NCBI RefSeq assembly: GCF_001815355.1
Contig: NZ_KV820361.1
Coordinates: forward strand, 207,048-271,047
Direction of reading: 5' to 3'
DNA length: 64,000 nucleotides
Origin: Haemophilus sp. HMSC068C11
Lineage (GTDB): Bacteria > Pseudomonadota > Gammaproteobacteria > Enterobacterales > Pasteurellaceae
Below the pieces are notes generated by a model, which searched no databases, was not told where the DNA came from, and saw only the letters and a program-made list of their open reading frames with translations. Position numbers and translations under genes: made by a program. Within the stretch, counting starts at the first letter, position 1. Each line of letters begins with the position of its first letter. Shown here one piece after another: positions 30,898 through 38,447 of the stretch.

Positions 30898-31224
30898 TTA
30901 AGCTTTTTTCAAGAATTCGGATTTCAACATGATTTTGCCACAATCGACGTTGTGATCTCCGTTAACTAAACGGATATTTTTGAATTTAGTGCCTTTCTTC
31001 AACACTTCAGATGAGCCTTTTAATTTTAAATCTTTAATTAAAAGCACATCATCACCATCGGCTAATAAATTACCGTTGCTATCTTTAACAATCAGTTGAT
31101 CGTCATCGGCTTCAACTGCTTCGTTACCATTCCATTCATTACCGCAATCAGGGCAAACAAAATTCACAGAATCGTGATAAACATATTCGCCTTTACATTT
31201 TGGGCAAGCTGGCATTTGATCCAT
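30898..31224 (-). CDS. yjdM: PhnA-family zinc-ribbon protein (YjdM)
   Basis: A 108-aa protein with an N-terminal zinc ribbon (CPKC and CPDC, residues 6-25) and a C-terminal SH3-like barrel ([37 protein letters not shown]). Formerly called PhnA, alkylphosphonate utilisation protein, but no phosphonate role has been supported. Start at 31224 ([10 protein letters not shown]) is chosen because AAGGA is 8 nt upstream; an in-frame ATG at 31317 adds an implausible hydrophobic stretch. Confidence 0.9.
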   Translation of the reverse strand: MDQMPACPKCKGEYVYHDSVNFVCPDCGNEWNGNEAVEADDDQLIVKDSNGNLLADGDDVLLIKDLKLKGSSEVLKKGTKFKNIRLVNGDHNVDCGKIMLKSEFLKKA

Positions 31225-31335
31225 TTCTTTTTCCTTCTTTATCTGATTTAAGCAAAGTATAATGCGCACGGAGTATAACAAAAAAGTGACTATTCGCCAA
31301 AAAATGGGCAATTTCACGGAATTTATGAGGTATTT

Positions 31336-31896
31336 ATGAAAAAAATTATGCTTTTGAGCGCTGTGATGGGGAGTTTAATCTCAGTTAATGCATTCGCGCA
31401 CAATATTCAACCTAACCAACTTTTAGCCAATGTAACGGTTTCGGATAAAGGTGAAATCACTTTAGATGGTAATGATGTAGCGTATAAATCGTGGAGCTCA
31501 ACGGCATTGCCAGGAAAAGTACGAGTGATTCAACATATTGCGGGCAGAAGTGCAGCGAAAGAGAAAAATCAAGCGATGATCGAAGCCATCAAAGCTGCTC
31601 ATTTTAACCAAGCTAAATATCAAACCACGACGATTATCAACGCTGATGATGCTGTTGTGGGCACGGGCATGTTTGTAAAAAGTAGTGCAGAAAAAGGTAA
31701 AAAAGAAAATGCCCATAGCCAAGTGATTTTAGATGATAAAAGTGCGGTTAAAAATGCATGGGGATTACGTGAAAAAGACAGCGTGATTATTTTGCTTGAT
31801 AAAACCGGCAAAGTGCAATTTGTGAAAGAAGGGAAATTGACGGATGATGAAGTCAAAGAAGTGATTTCACGTGCAACAGCGTTAATGGCGAAGTAA
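31336..31896 (+). CDS. ytfJ: YtfJ-family exported protein
   Basis: A 186-aa protein with a signal peptide of about 21 residues (cut at AFA/HN). The body resembles the YtfJ family, a thioredoxin-fold-like periplasmic protein without CxxC, with the typical [18 protein letters not shown] segment. Function unknown. An uptake signal lies in frame (31740-31748). Confidence 0.85.
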   Translation: MKKIMLLSAVMGSLISVNAFAHNIQPNQLLANVTVSDKGEITLDGNDVAYKSWSSTALPGKVRVIQHIAGRSAAKEKNQAMIEAIKAAHFNQAKYQTTTIINADDAVVGTGMFVKSSAEKGKKENAHSQVILDDKSAVKNAWGLREKDSVIILLDKTGKVQFVKEGKLTDDEVKEVISRATALMAK

Positions 31897-31905
31897 TAAA
31901 GTAAT

Positions 31906-31932
31906 AAGCGGAAGTTGTCTTCCGCTTTTTTA
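31906..31932. terminator. Terminator between ytfJ and the anti-sigma gene
   Basis: A perfect 9-bp stem (31906-31914 with 31919-31927), TTGT loop and T-run; the 3' end overlaps the convergent anti-sigma stop codon. Confidence 0.88.
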
Positions 31933-32097
31933 TCCTTTGAAATCCTTCATTAATTTTCTCAATGTGCCACAATTTCGTTGAAATTTACGGCAGTGTGTAC
32001 AGATGGCAAGATGCAAATTGAGCCCAATTTTTTCTTTAGTCATTAATGGGCGTTCTTGCGCATCTGAAATGAGGCGAGTTGCTTGGCGACATTTCAT
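31930..32097 (-). CDS. Small zinc-finger anti-sigma factor (zf-HC2/ZAS type)
   Basis: A 55-aa gene read from the minus strand, beginning MKCRQATRLISDAQERPL. It has C3 and the H29-x3-C33-x2-C36 motif (HLAICTHC), the zinc anti-sigma signature, and nothing else: no membrane helix. It begins 11 nt after the ECF sigma stop with GGGAG well placed, so the two are one operon. By analogy with ZAS proteins it should bind the sigma factor and release it when the zinc thiolate cluster is oxidised. Size, motif and position support the call; binding is inferred. Confidence 0.82.
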   Translation of the reverse strand: MKCRQATRLISDAQERPLMTKEKIGLNLHLAICTHCRKFQRNCGTLRKLMKDFKG

Positions 32098-32108
32098 AAA
32101 GTCACTCC

Positions 32109-32657
32109 CTAAAGTTTATGAGATAAGCAGTTTTGAAGTTGTAAGCGGGCACGATAGAGTGTCGTGTGCAAGTTACTTATGCTTAGTTGATTTTCTTGGC
32201 AAATTTCTTCGGAAGATAATTCCAAAAACTCTCTCATCATAAAAATCTTGGCTTGTTTGGCGGGCAGGCAAGTTAAGCAAGTTTCAAAAATCAGCCAGAA
32301 TTCTTCAGAATAGACCGCACTTTCGCTCAGTTCGAGATCGAGTGGAGAATGTTCAGCTTTCCAGTGTCCACCTTCATCAAAGAAATGATTAGTTTGTTCT
32401 TCATCTTCAATTTCGGTTTCTAGCACTAATTTGCCTTTCTGGCGAAGAAAATCAATGATTTTATTTTTTAAGATAGCAAAGACCCAGGTCTTAAATGCCG
32501 CTTGTCGTTTAAATTGCTCAAGATGGTTAAATGCACTTAAAAAACTCTCTTGCACCAAATCTTCAGCTAATACAGAATCGCCCACCTGTAATGTGGCAAA
32601 TTTCAGCATTTGCTCTCTAATTTGAGCCAAGTCTTTATTGGAAATTCCAGTTTCCAT
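32109..32657 (-). CDS. rpoE2: ECF-family RNA polymerase sigma factor
   Basis: A 182-aa sigma70-family factor of the ECF group. Region 2 spans about residues 15-80 (LAEDLVQESFLSAF, then QAAFKTWVFAILKNKIIDFLRQ), and region 4 about 115-175 (LPAKQAKIFMMREFLELSSEEIC, then LHTTLYRARLQL). It resembles H. influenzae HI1459, called RpoE2 and linked to oxidative/hypochlorite stress. It is followed by its small zinc anti-sigma and is divergent from a Met-rich exported protein. AAGGA precedes the ATG. An uptake signal (32314) lies in frame. Confidence 0.9.
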   Translation of the reverse strand: METGISNKDLAQIREQMLKFATLQVGDSVLAEDLVQESFLSAFNHLEQFKRQAAFKTWVFAILKNKIIDFLRQKGKLVLETEIEDEEQTNHFFDEGGHWKAEHSPLDLELSESAVYSEEFWLIFETCLTCLPAKQAKIFMMREFLELSSEEICQENQLSISNLHTTLYRARLQLQNCLSHKL

Positions 32658-32676
32658 ATTTTTTCCTTGAAAAAAG

Positions 32677-32705
32677 TGTAAGAAATAGATTTCTCATTCG
32701 TCTAA
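32677..32705 (+). promoter_or_regulatory. Candidate ECF-type promoter for the Met-rich gene
   Basis: TGTAAG (32677-32682), 16-bp spacer, CGTCTAA (32699-32705). CGTC-type -10 elements with a TGTAA or GGAAC -35 are typical of ECF promoters and unlike sigma70. A start near 32711 gives a leader of about 60 nt, which folds a 6-bp hairpin (32713-32729). Confidence 0.5.
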
Positions 32706-32769
32706 TGATAATGAAAGGGGAAACCTTTCCATCCAATGCTAATTATTCACAAATTAAGGAAGATTCAAA

Positions 32770-33090
32770 ATGAAAAATATTACTTCAAAAACAACCTTTA
32801 CTGCTATTGCTGCACTTTTCTTCGCAACCAGTCTTTATGCGACCGATATGAAATCTAATGAAATGTCGATGGCAAAAGATTCCATGCCGATGACAAAAGA
32901 CGCTATGCCAATGCAAAATGACAAAATGGCATCTGATGGGATGATGAAATCTCATGATATGAAATCTCACGACATGAAAATGGATAATATGAAATCAGAA
33001 GGAATGAAATCTGATGATATGAAAACAAAAGAAATGAAAGTAAAAGAAATGAAGAAAAAAGCAAAAACAATGGAAAAACCGAAAATGTAA
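32770..33090 (+). CDS. Exported methionine-rich pentad-repeat protein (MXKDX type)
   Basis: A 106-aa protein with a signal peptide (likely cut after SLYA, residue 24). The mature 82 residues hold 20 Met and many Lys and Asp but no Cys or aromatic residue. Met falls at 59, 64, 69, 74, 79, 84, 89 and 94, an exact 5-residue period (MKSHD, MKSEG, MKSDD and so on). This fits the pentapeptide MXKDX family. Divergent from the ECF sigma operon. Likely a disordered periplasmic methionine sink for oxidants (compare MrpX of Azospira), or a metal-binding protein (two His-containing pentads); both are inference. Confidence 0.85.
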   Translation: MKNITSKTTFTAIAALFFATSLYATDMKSNEMSMAKDSMPMTKDAMPMQNDKMASDGMMKSHDMKSHDMKMDNMKSEGMKSDDMKTKEMKVKEMKKKAKTMEKPKM

Positions 33091-33107
33091 TGCTTTCTTC
33101 TTAAAAG

Positions 33108-33138
33108 AAAAACTGCGGTCAATTTGACCGCAGTTTTT
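33108..33138. terminator. Terminator after the Met-rich gene and cysS
   Basis: A 13-bp stem with arms AAAAACTGCGGTC (33108-33120) and complement (33126-33138), a short loop, and A/T runs on both sides; arms resemble the uptake signal with two changes. Confidence 0.88.
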
Positions 33139-33152
33139 GTATCAAAGTGAGA

Positions 33153-34532
33153 TTATTGTTTACGCCACGTCGTGCCGTTAGGGCCGTCTTCTAACACAAT
33201 TCCCATTGCCGTAAGTTCATTACGTGCCGCATCTGCTGCAGTCCAATCTTTAGCGGCACGGGCTTCGTTTCGTTGTTTGATAAGCGCTTCAATTTTTGCG
33301 ACTTCATCATCGTCAGAACCAGCTTGTAAGAATTTTTCTGGATCTTGTTGAAGTAAACCTAAGATACCCGCTAATTCACGTAAACGAGCAGCAAGACCAT
33401 TGGCTTTTTCTGCATCTTCAGTTTTCAATTTATTGATTTCACGCGCCATTTCAAATAAGACAGAAAGGGCATTCGGCGTATTGAAATCATCGTCCATTGC
33501 TTCACGGAAGGCTTCCACAAAATTTTCACCGCCTGAAGCGACCGCACTTTGATTGGTGCCACGTAAAGCCGTGTACAAACGTTCTAATGCACCTTGTGCT
33601 AAGTTCAGGTTTTCTTCACTGTAGTTAAGCTGGCTGCGATAGTGTGCCGTTAATAAGAAATAACGCACCGCTTCTGCATTGTAGTGGTTTAATACATCAC
33701 GAATAGTGAAGAAGTTGCCGAGAGATTTCGACATTTTTTCTTTATCTACCATGATCATGCCGGAATGGATCCAATAATTCACATATTGGCCGCCATGAGC
33801 ACAGCAAGATTGCGCAATTTCATTTTCGTGATGCGGGAACATTAGGTCAGAACCGCCACCGTGAATATCAAAATGCTCACCAAGTTGTTTACAGTTCATT
33901 GCCGAACATTCAATGTGCCAACCTGGACGACCTGCGCCCCATGGTGATGGCCAGCTTGGTTCGTTTTCTTTTGACATTTTCCAAAGCACGAAATCCATTG
34001 GATTTTTCTTGATTTCATTAATTTCAATACGTGCACCCGCTTGTAACTGGTCGAGATCTTGGCGCGATAATTTGCCGTATTCTTTAAAGCTTTCCACATC
34101 AAACATCACGTCGCCATTGTCTGCAACATAAGCATGACCACGAGCAATCAATTTTTCCACAATTTCAATAATTTCAGGGATATGGTGTGTTGCACGAGGC
34201 TCAAAATCAGGGCGTAATACGTTTAATGCATCAAAATCTTTATACATTTCTTGCACCATACGATCCACAAGTTGATCGCAGGTTTCTTTGTTTTCTAATG
34301 CACGTTTAATGATTTTATCGTCTACATCCGTGATATTACGCACATAAGTCAAATCGTAGCCTAAAGAGCGTAAGTAGCGAGCAATCACATCAAAACACAC
34401 AAAGGTACGGCCGTGGCCAATATGGCATAAATCGTAAACGGTCACGCCGCACACATACATACCCACTTTTCCTTCATGGATAGGTTTGAACACTTCTTTT
34501 TCTCGAGTGAGGGTATTAAAGATCTTTAACAT
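33153..34532 (-). CDS. cysS: Cysteinyl-tRNA synthetase
   Basis: A 459-aa class I synthetase. The HIGH motif appears in [10 protein letters not shown] (near residue 29), the zinc ligand cysteines in YVCG and IECSAMNC, and KMSKS in [12 protein letters not shown] (near 266). The start at 34532 (MLKIFN) matches the family; an in-frame upstream ATG at 34631 would add 33 unrelated residues and run into the divergent ppiB promoter. Confidence 0.97.
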   Translation of the reverse strand: MLKIFNTLTREKEVFKPIHEGKVGMYVCGVTVYDLCHIGHGRTFVCFDVIARYLRSLGYDLTYVRNITDVDDKIIKRALENKETCDQLVDRMVQEMYKDFDALNVLRPDFEPRATHHIPEIIEIVEKLIARGHAYVADNGDVMFDVESFKEYGKLSRQDLDQLQAGARIEINEIKKNPMDFVLWKMSKENEPSWPSPWGAGRPGWHIECSAMNCKQLGEHFDIHGGGSDLMFPHHENEIAQSCCAHGGQYVNYWIHSGMIMVDKEKMSKSLGNFFTIRDVLNHYNAEAVRYFLLTAHYRSQLNYSEENLNLAQGALERLYTALRGTNQSAVASGGENFVEAFREAMDDDFNTPNALSVLFEMAREINKLKTEDAEKANGLAARLRELAGILGLLQQDPEKFLQAGSDDDEVAKIEALIKQRNEARAAKDWTAADAARNELTAMGIVLEDGPNGTTWRKQ

Positions 34533-34643
34533 ATTTTTTCTCTTAGAACTGGTTGGAAAACGACCGCACTTTTTCTGCTCATGGTGGCACTTTCTCGCCA
34601 TTTGTGGAATAATGAATGCCTTAATTTTCAAGAGGAAAACAAC

Positions 34644-35153
34644 ATGGTTACATTACACACAAATTTTGGCGATATTAAAATTAAACTTGATTTTGATAAA
34701 GCGCCAATCACCGCAGAAAACTTTTTAAATTATTGTAAAAACGGTTTCTATAATAACACAATTTTCCACCGTGTTATTGATGGATTTATGATCCAAGGCG
34801 GTGGTATGGAAAGCGGAATGCGTGAAAAAGCAACAAATGCACCGATCCAAAATGAAGCAAACAATCGTTTAAGCAATAAACGTGGCACAATCGCCATGGC
34901 GCGTACCTCTGATCCACATTCTGCAACGGCACAATTCTTCATTAACGTGGCAGATAATGACTTCTTAAACTACCGTTCAAAAGAGATGTTTGGTCGTGAA
35001 GTGGTACAAGAATGGGGCTATGCCGTATTCGGTGAAGTGGTTGAAGGCATGGATGTGGTTGATAAAATCAAAAAAGTAAAAACTGGTAATAAAGGTTTCC
35101 ACCAAGACGTTCCAACAGAAGATGTCGTAATTACATCGGTGTCTGTAGAATAA
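34644..35153 (+). CDS. ppiB: Cytoplasmic peptidyl-prolyl isomerase (cyclophilin B)
   Basis: A 169-aa cyclophilin without signal peptide. Active-site segments [30 protein letters not shown] and the [10 protein letters not shown] end are conserved. Start 34644 (MVTLHT) has AGAGG 8 nt upstream. Divergent from cysS, as in E. coli and H. influenzae. Confidence 0.96.
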   Translation: MVTLHTNFGDIKIKLDFDKAPITAENFLNYCKNGFYNNTIFHRVIDGFMIQGGGMESGMREKATNAPIQNEANNRLSNKRGTIAMARTSDPHSATAQFFINVADNDFLNYRSKEMFGREVVQEWGYAVFGEVVEGMDVVDKIKKVKTGNKGFHQDVPTEDVVITSVSVE

Positions 35154-35160
35154 TTAACTC

Positions 35161-35193
35161 GGTGTGTGGATGCGTAATCTACACACCTTTTTT
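35161..35193 (+). terminator. Intrinsic terminator after ppiB
   Basis: An 11-bp stem (35161-35171 with 35177-35187, one G-U), GCGTA loop, six T. Confidence 0.9.
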
Positions 35194-35211
35194 CTTAAGT
35201 GAAATAACACT

Positions 35212-36000
35212 ATGCCTTTCTTCGATACTCATACCCACCTCGATTATCTTCATCATGACACGGGAGATCCATTAGCTCTGCTCGTGAAGAATGCTAAACA
35301 AGCTGATGTACAGAAAATCTTAATTGTGGCGGTAAAAGAGTCGGATTTTAAAACGATCCAAAATATGACCGCACTTTTCCCTGAGCATCTTTATTGTGGG
35401 CTTGGGTTGCATCCTCTTTATATCAAAGAACACCAAGAGCATGATTTAGAGATATTGGATGCGGCATTATCCGTTCGTAATCAAAATTGTACAGCCGTAG
35501 CAGAAATAGGCTTAGAATGTGCGATTCCAGATTTATTGACTGATGAATTATGGCAAAAGCAACAGCACTTTTTAGAAAGTCAGCTTTATTTAGCGAAGAA
35601 ATACAATCTGTCGGTCAATTTACATAGTCGAAAATCCCATGAGCAATTATCCCGCTTTTTAAAACAGGCCAATTTGTCAAAATATGGTGTGGTGCATGGA
35701 TTTTCAGGGAGTTACGATCAAGCAAAACGATTTGTGGATTTAGGCTATAAAATTGGTGTAGGTGGTACCATTACTTATGAACGCGCGAATAAAACGCGCC
35801 AAGCGATTGCGAAGTTACCATTAGAGGCGTTGGTGTTAGAAACGGATACGCCTGATATGCCAGTGTTTGGCTTTCAAGGACAACCTAATCGACCAGAGCG
35901 GATAGTTCACACCTTTGAGGCATTATGCCGTTTAAGAAGTGAAAATGCTGAAGTCATTAAAGAAACGGCTTGGCAAAATAGCTTAACCTTATTCGGTTAA
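35212..36000 (+). CDS. TatD-family metal-dependent hydrolase (YjjV-like)
   Basis: A 262-aa TIM-barrel metallohydrolase. Metal-binding motifs: DTHTHLDYL (residues 5-13), AEIGLE near 100, NLHSRKS, HGFSGS, and ETDTPDMP near 210. The family includes 3'-5' DNA/RNA exonucleases; this protein resembles E. coli YjjV more than TatD. Its stop codon overlaps the convergent nrdG stop by 2 nt. Confidence 0.88.
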   Translation: MPFFDTHTHLDYLHHDTGDPLALLVKNAKQADVQKILIVAVKESDFKTIQNMTALFPEHLYCGLGLHPLYIKEHQEHDLEILDAALSVRNQNCTAVAEIGLECAIPDLLTDELWQKQQHFLESQLYLAKKYNLSVNLHSRKSHEQLSRFLKQANLSKYGVVHGFSGSYDQAKRFVDLGYKIGVGGTITYERANKTRQAIAKLPLEALVLETDTPDMPVFGFQGQPNRPERIVHTFEALCRLRSENAEVIKETAWQNSLTLFG

Positions 36001-36464
36001 ACCTTAAAACGATAAATCACTTGATTGGCTGAACCACGCCAAACCAAGCTTGGGTCAGCCTGTTCTTGTATAAATTTTCCATCAATAAGCACATCAATAT
36101 AAGGCAACATTTGACGTTGATAATCATCAAGTTCATCCAGTTTATAACCCGTCCACACCCAAATATCCTTATCAGGGCATTCTTTTTTTACACGCTGTAC
36201 AAAAGGAAGTAAGGCTTCAACATTACGAGGATGCATCGGATCTCCACCTGAAAGCGTGAGCCCTTGACGTTTAATGCGCGTATCTTTTAAATCATTGATG
36301 ATCTGTTGTTCCATCGCTTCATCGAATAATACGCCATTATCAAAAGACCAGCTCTTTTGATTGTAACAACCACGGCAACCATGCGTACAGCCGCTAACGA
36401 AAAGGGTGCAACGGGTGCCTTCGCCATTTACAACATCTGTCGGGTAGTATTGGAGATAGTTCAT
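35997..36464 (-). CDS. nrdG: Anaerobic ribonucleotide reductase activating protein
   Basis: A 155-aa radical-SAM enzyme. The cluster motif CxxxCxxC is CTHGCRGC (residues 26-33). It places the glycyl radical on NrdD (at 45993-48119 in this window, not adjacent). SGGDP is the SAM-binding GGE-type motif. AAGGC precedes the start. No NrdR box is seen near it. Confidence 0.95.
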   Translation of the reverse strand: MNYLQYYPTDVVNGEGTRCTLFVSGCTHGCRGCYNQKSWSFDNGVLFDEAMEQQIINDLKDTRIKRQGLTLSGGDPMHPRNVEALLPFVQRVKKECPDKDIWVWTGYKLDELDDYQRQMLPYIDVLIDGKFIQEQADPSLVWRGSANQVIYRFKV

Positions 36465-36526
36465 GGTTTTGCCTTAAAAGTGCGGTTGATTTTCTCGTCA
36501 AATTCACCGAATTGATAAATTAACCT

Positions 36527-36555
36527 TTGCAATACAGGGCCAATTCTTGCATAAT
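36527..36555 (+). promoter_or_regulatory. Promoter of the 4.5S RNA gene
   Basis: A -35 TTGCAA (36527-36532), 17-bp spacer and -10 CATAAT (36550-36555), followed by a GC-rich discriminator as in stable-RNA promoters. A start near 36562 leaves a 5' leader of about 22 nt, like the E. coli precursor trimmed by RNase P. Confidence 0.75.
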
Positions 36556-36583
36556 AGCCCACCTAATCGCATTGCGATATCAA

Positions 36584-36698
36584 TGGAAATCTTCTCGGTC
36601 TCTCGCAACGGTGTCCGGTTTACTCGGTCAGGTTCGGAAGAAAGCAGCCAAAGTCGGAATTTCTGTGTGCCGAGAATAAGCTGGGAAGATTTCCACCC
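36584..36698 (+). ncRNA. ffs: 4.5S RNA of the signal recognition particle
   Basis: About 115 nt. The universal SRP hairpin is present: GGTCAGGTTCGGAAGAAAGC followed by AGCCA. The ends pair (GGAAATCTTC with GAAGATTTCC), giving the long rod seen in E. coli 4.5S RNA. With Ffh it targets membrane proteins to the translocon. Ends are estimated to within a few bases. Confidence 0.96.
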
Positions 36699-36716
36699 AA
36701 CTTATCCTTTCTTATT

Positions 36717-38447
36717 TTACACTCGCTCAACTAATTGTTTGAAGAACCCTTTTTCTAATTGCAATAATTCTGTATAAGTGCCTTTTTCAATTAGCTTCGC
36801 TTCATCAATCACACAAAGTTCATCAAATTGCTCAATCGCCGTTAAGCGGTGAGTCACCATAATTAAGGTTTTATTCTCAGCATGGGCAAGAATCAAACGC
36901 AGAATTTGGCGTTCCGTTTCGCGATCTAAACCTTCGGTTGGCTCATCTAATAATAAAATTGGTGCATCATTAAGCAAAATACGCGCTAAGCCCAAGCGAC
37001 GTTGTTCTCCACCTGATAGTGGACGGCCGCCATCACCTAACCAAATATCTAAGCCTTGTTCTTGTTCCAACAATTTGCCTAAACCAACTTGATTTAACAC
37101 CTCGATCATTTTTTCATCAGGAATATTGACCGCACTTGCGAATTGCAGATTTTGACGAAGTGTATCGCTAAATACATGTACACGTTGTGTTAAAAAGCAG
37201 AATTGGCTGCGTAATGTGTCTTCTGCATAATCAGCAATTGGCTTACCTGCAAGGAATAATTCTCCTTGGTTGGTATCATAATTACGCACTAAAAGCTGTA
37301 ATAACGTGGATTTTCCGCTACCTGTTTTACCTAAAATTGCGATTTTTTTGCCTTTTTGAATGGTTAAATTCAGGTTTTCTAAAGCACGATTTTGATGTTC
37401 AGGATAAGTAAAAGAAAGATCTTTTGCTTCAATTAATGTAGTAGCGTTTTGATCGAACTCCGCTTTGCCATTAAAAGTCACTAATGGTTGCTGCTCGATA
37501 ATATCTGTTACACGTTCAGCTGACGCGATTACTTGCCCGATATGTAAGAACGCCGAGCCTAATGGCATTAAGATTTCAAACGATGCAAGGGCAGCAAAAG
37601 TGAAGAGCGCAATAAACGCCATGCGATATTCATCGTTGCCAAATTCCGCTTGTGAGCTAAACCACAACATGGCGGCAATAATCAAACCATTTAAGAAGAG
37701 TGAAAGTGCGGTTGAAAATCCGCTTAAATTGGCTTCTTTTTGTTGATCTGCTTGCCAATTTGCTTCGGTTTTAGCCATATTATCTTTCAATTTATCTTCA
37801 GCATTAAAGAGCAATAATTCCGCTTGAGCTTGAATAAACTCTAAGAATTGCGTGCGATAAAGTGCACGAGAATGCACGAGTTTGTCACCAAATTTTTTAC
37901 CCAGTTGGTAGAAAACGGTTGGAATAACGAATACCAATATAAGCAGGCTCACACCTAGACCTAAGGCTAAAGGAGCATTGACGAAACTTAGGCCAATACA
38001 CATAGCTAGAATCACAAAAATAGCCGTAATAAATGGCGCAATTAAGCGAAGATAAAGGCTATCGAGTGTATCTACATCTGACACTAAGCGGTTTAATAAA
38101 TCGCTGTTACGGTAGCGATTTAACACAGCTGGACTTAAGGGAATAATCTTCTCAAAAACTTGTACCCGTAATTTAGCTAAAATGCGGAAAGTCGCATCGT
38201 GAGTCACCAACTTTTCGAAATAACGGAAAAGGGTGCGGCTAATAGCAAGTCCGCGCACAGAAGCGGAAGGGTAGAAGAAATTAAATAACGTGCCAAGACC
38301 CGCAATTGCCGTTGCCGCTAAAAACCAACCCGAAGTAGTCAGCAAGCCAATGCTGGATGCGAGGCCAGTGATCATTAAAACCAAGCCTAAAAATAAAGGC
38401 AACTTGGCGAATTTAAATAAACGTAAAAAGGGAAGTAAGGCACGCAT
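36717..38447 (-). CDS. cydC: Thiol/heme ABC exporter subunit CydC
   Basis: A 576-aa half-transporter: six N-terminal helices (about residues 15-300), then an ATPase with Walker A LGKTGSGKSTL (near 370), signature LSGGEQRR and Walker B LLLDEP. With CydD it is needed to assemble cytochrome bd; it was described as exporting cysteine and glutathione and more recently linked to heme. Its start overlaps the cydD stop (TAATG). Confidence 0.94.
   Translation of the reverse strand: MRALLPFLRLFKFAKLPLFLGLVLMITGLASSIGLLTTSGWFLAATAIAGLGTLFNFFYPSASVRGLAISRTLFRYFEKLVTHDATFRILAKLRVQVFEKIIPLSPAVLNRYRNSDLLNRLVSDVDTLDSLYLRLIAPFITAIFVILAMCIGLSFVNAPLALGLGVSLLILVFVIPTVFYQLGKKFGDKLVHSRALYRTQFLEFIQAQAELLLFNAEDKLKDNMAKTEANWQADQQKEANLSGFSTALSLFLNGLIIAAMLWFSSQAEFGNDEYRMAFIALFTFAALASFEILMPLGSAFLHIGQVIASAERVTDIIEQQPLVTFNGKAEFDQNATTLIEAKDLSFTYPEHQNRALENLNLTIQKGKKIAILGKTGSGKSTLLQLLVRNYDTNQGELFLAGKPIADYAEDTLRSQFCFLTQRVHVFSDTLRQNLQFASAVNIPDEKMIEVLNQVGLGKLLEQEQGLDIWLGDGGRPLSGGEQRRLGLARILLNDAPILLLDEPTEGLDRETERQILRLILAHAENKTLIMVTHRLTAIEQFDELCVIDEAKLIEKGTYTELLQLEKGFFKQLVERV

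Noticed and set aside
32003-32242. 79-codon plus-strand open frame opposite the sigma/anti-sigma junction
   Set aside because: The minus-strand 55-codon gene has a zinc anti-sigma motif and a ribosome site; the plus frame has neither.
36547-36777. 76-codon plus-strand open frame
   Set aside because: Lies across the 4.5S RNA gene and its leader; the RNA explains the conservation.
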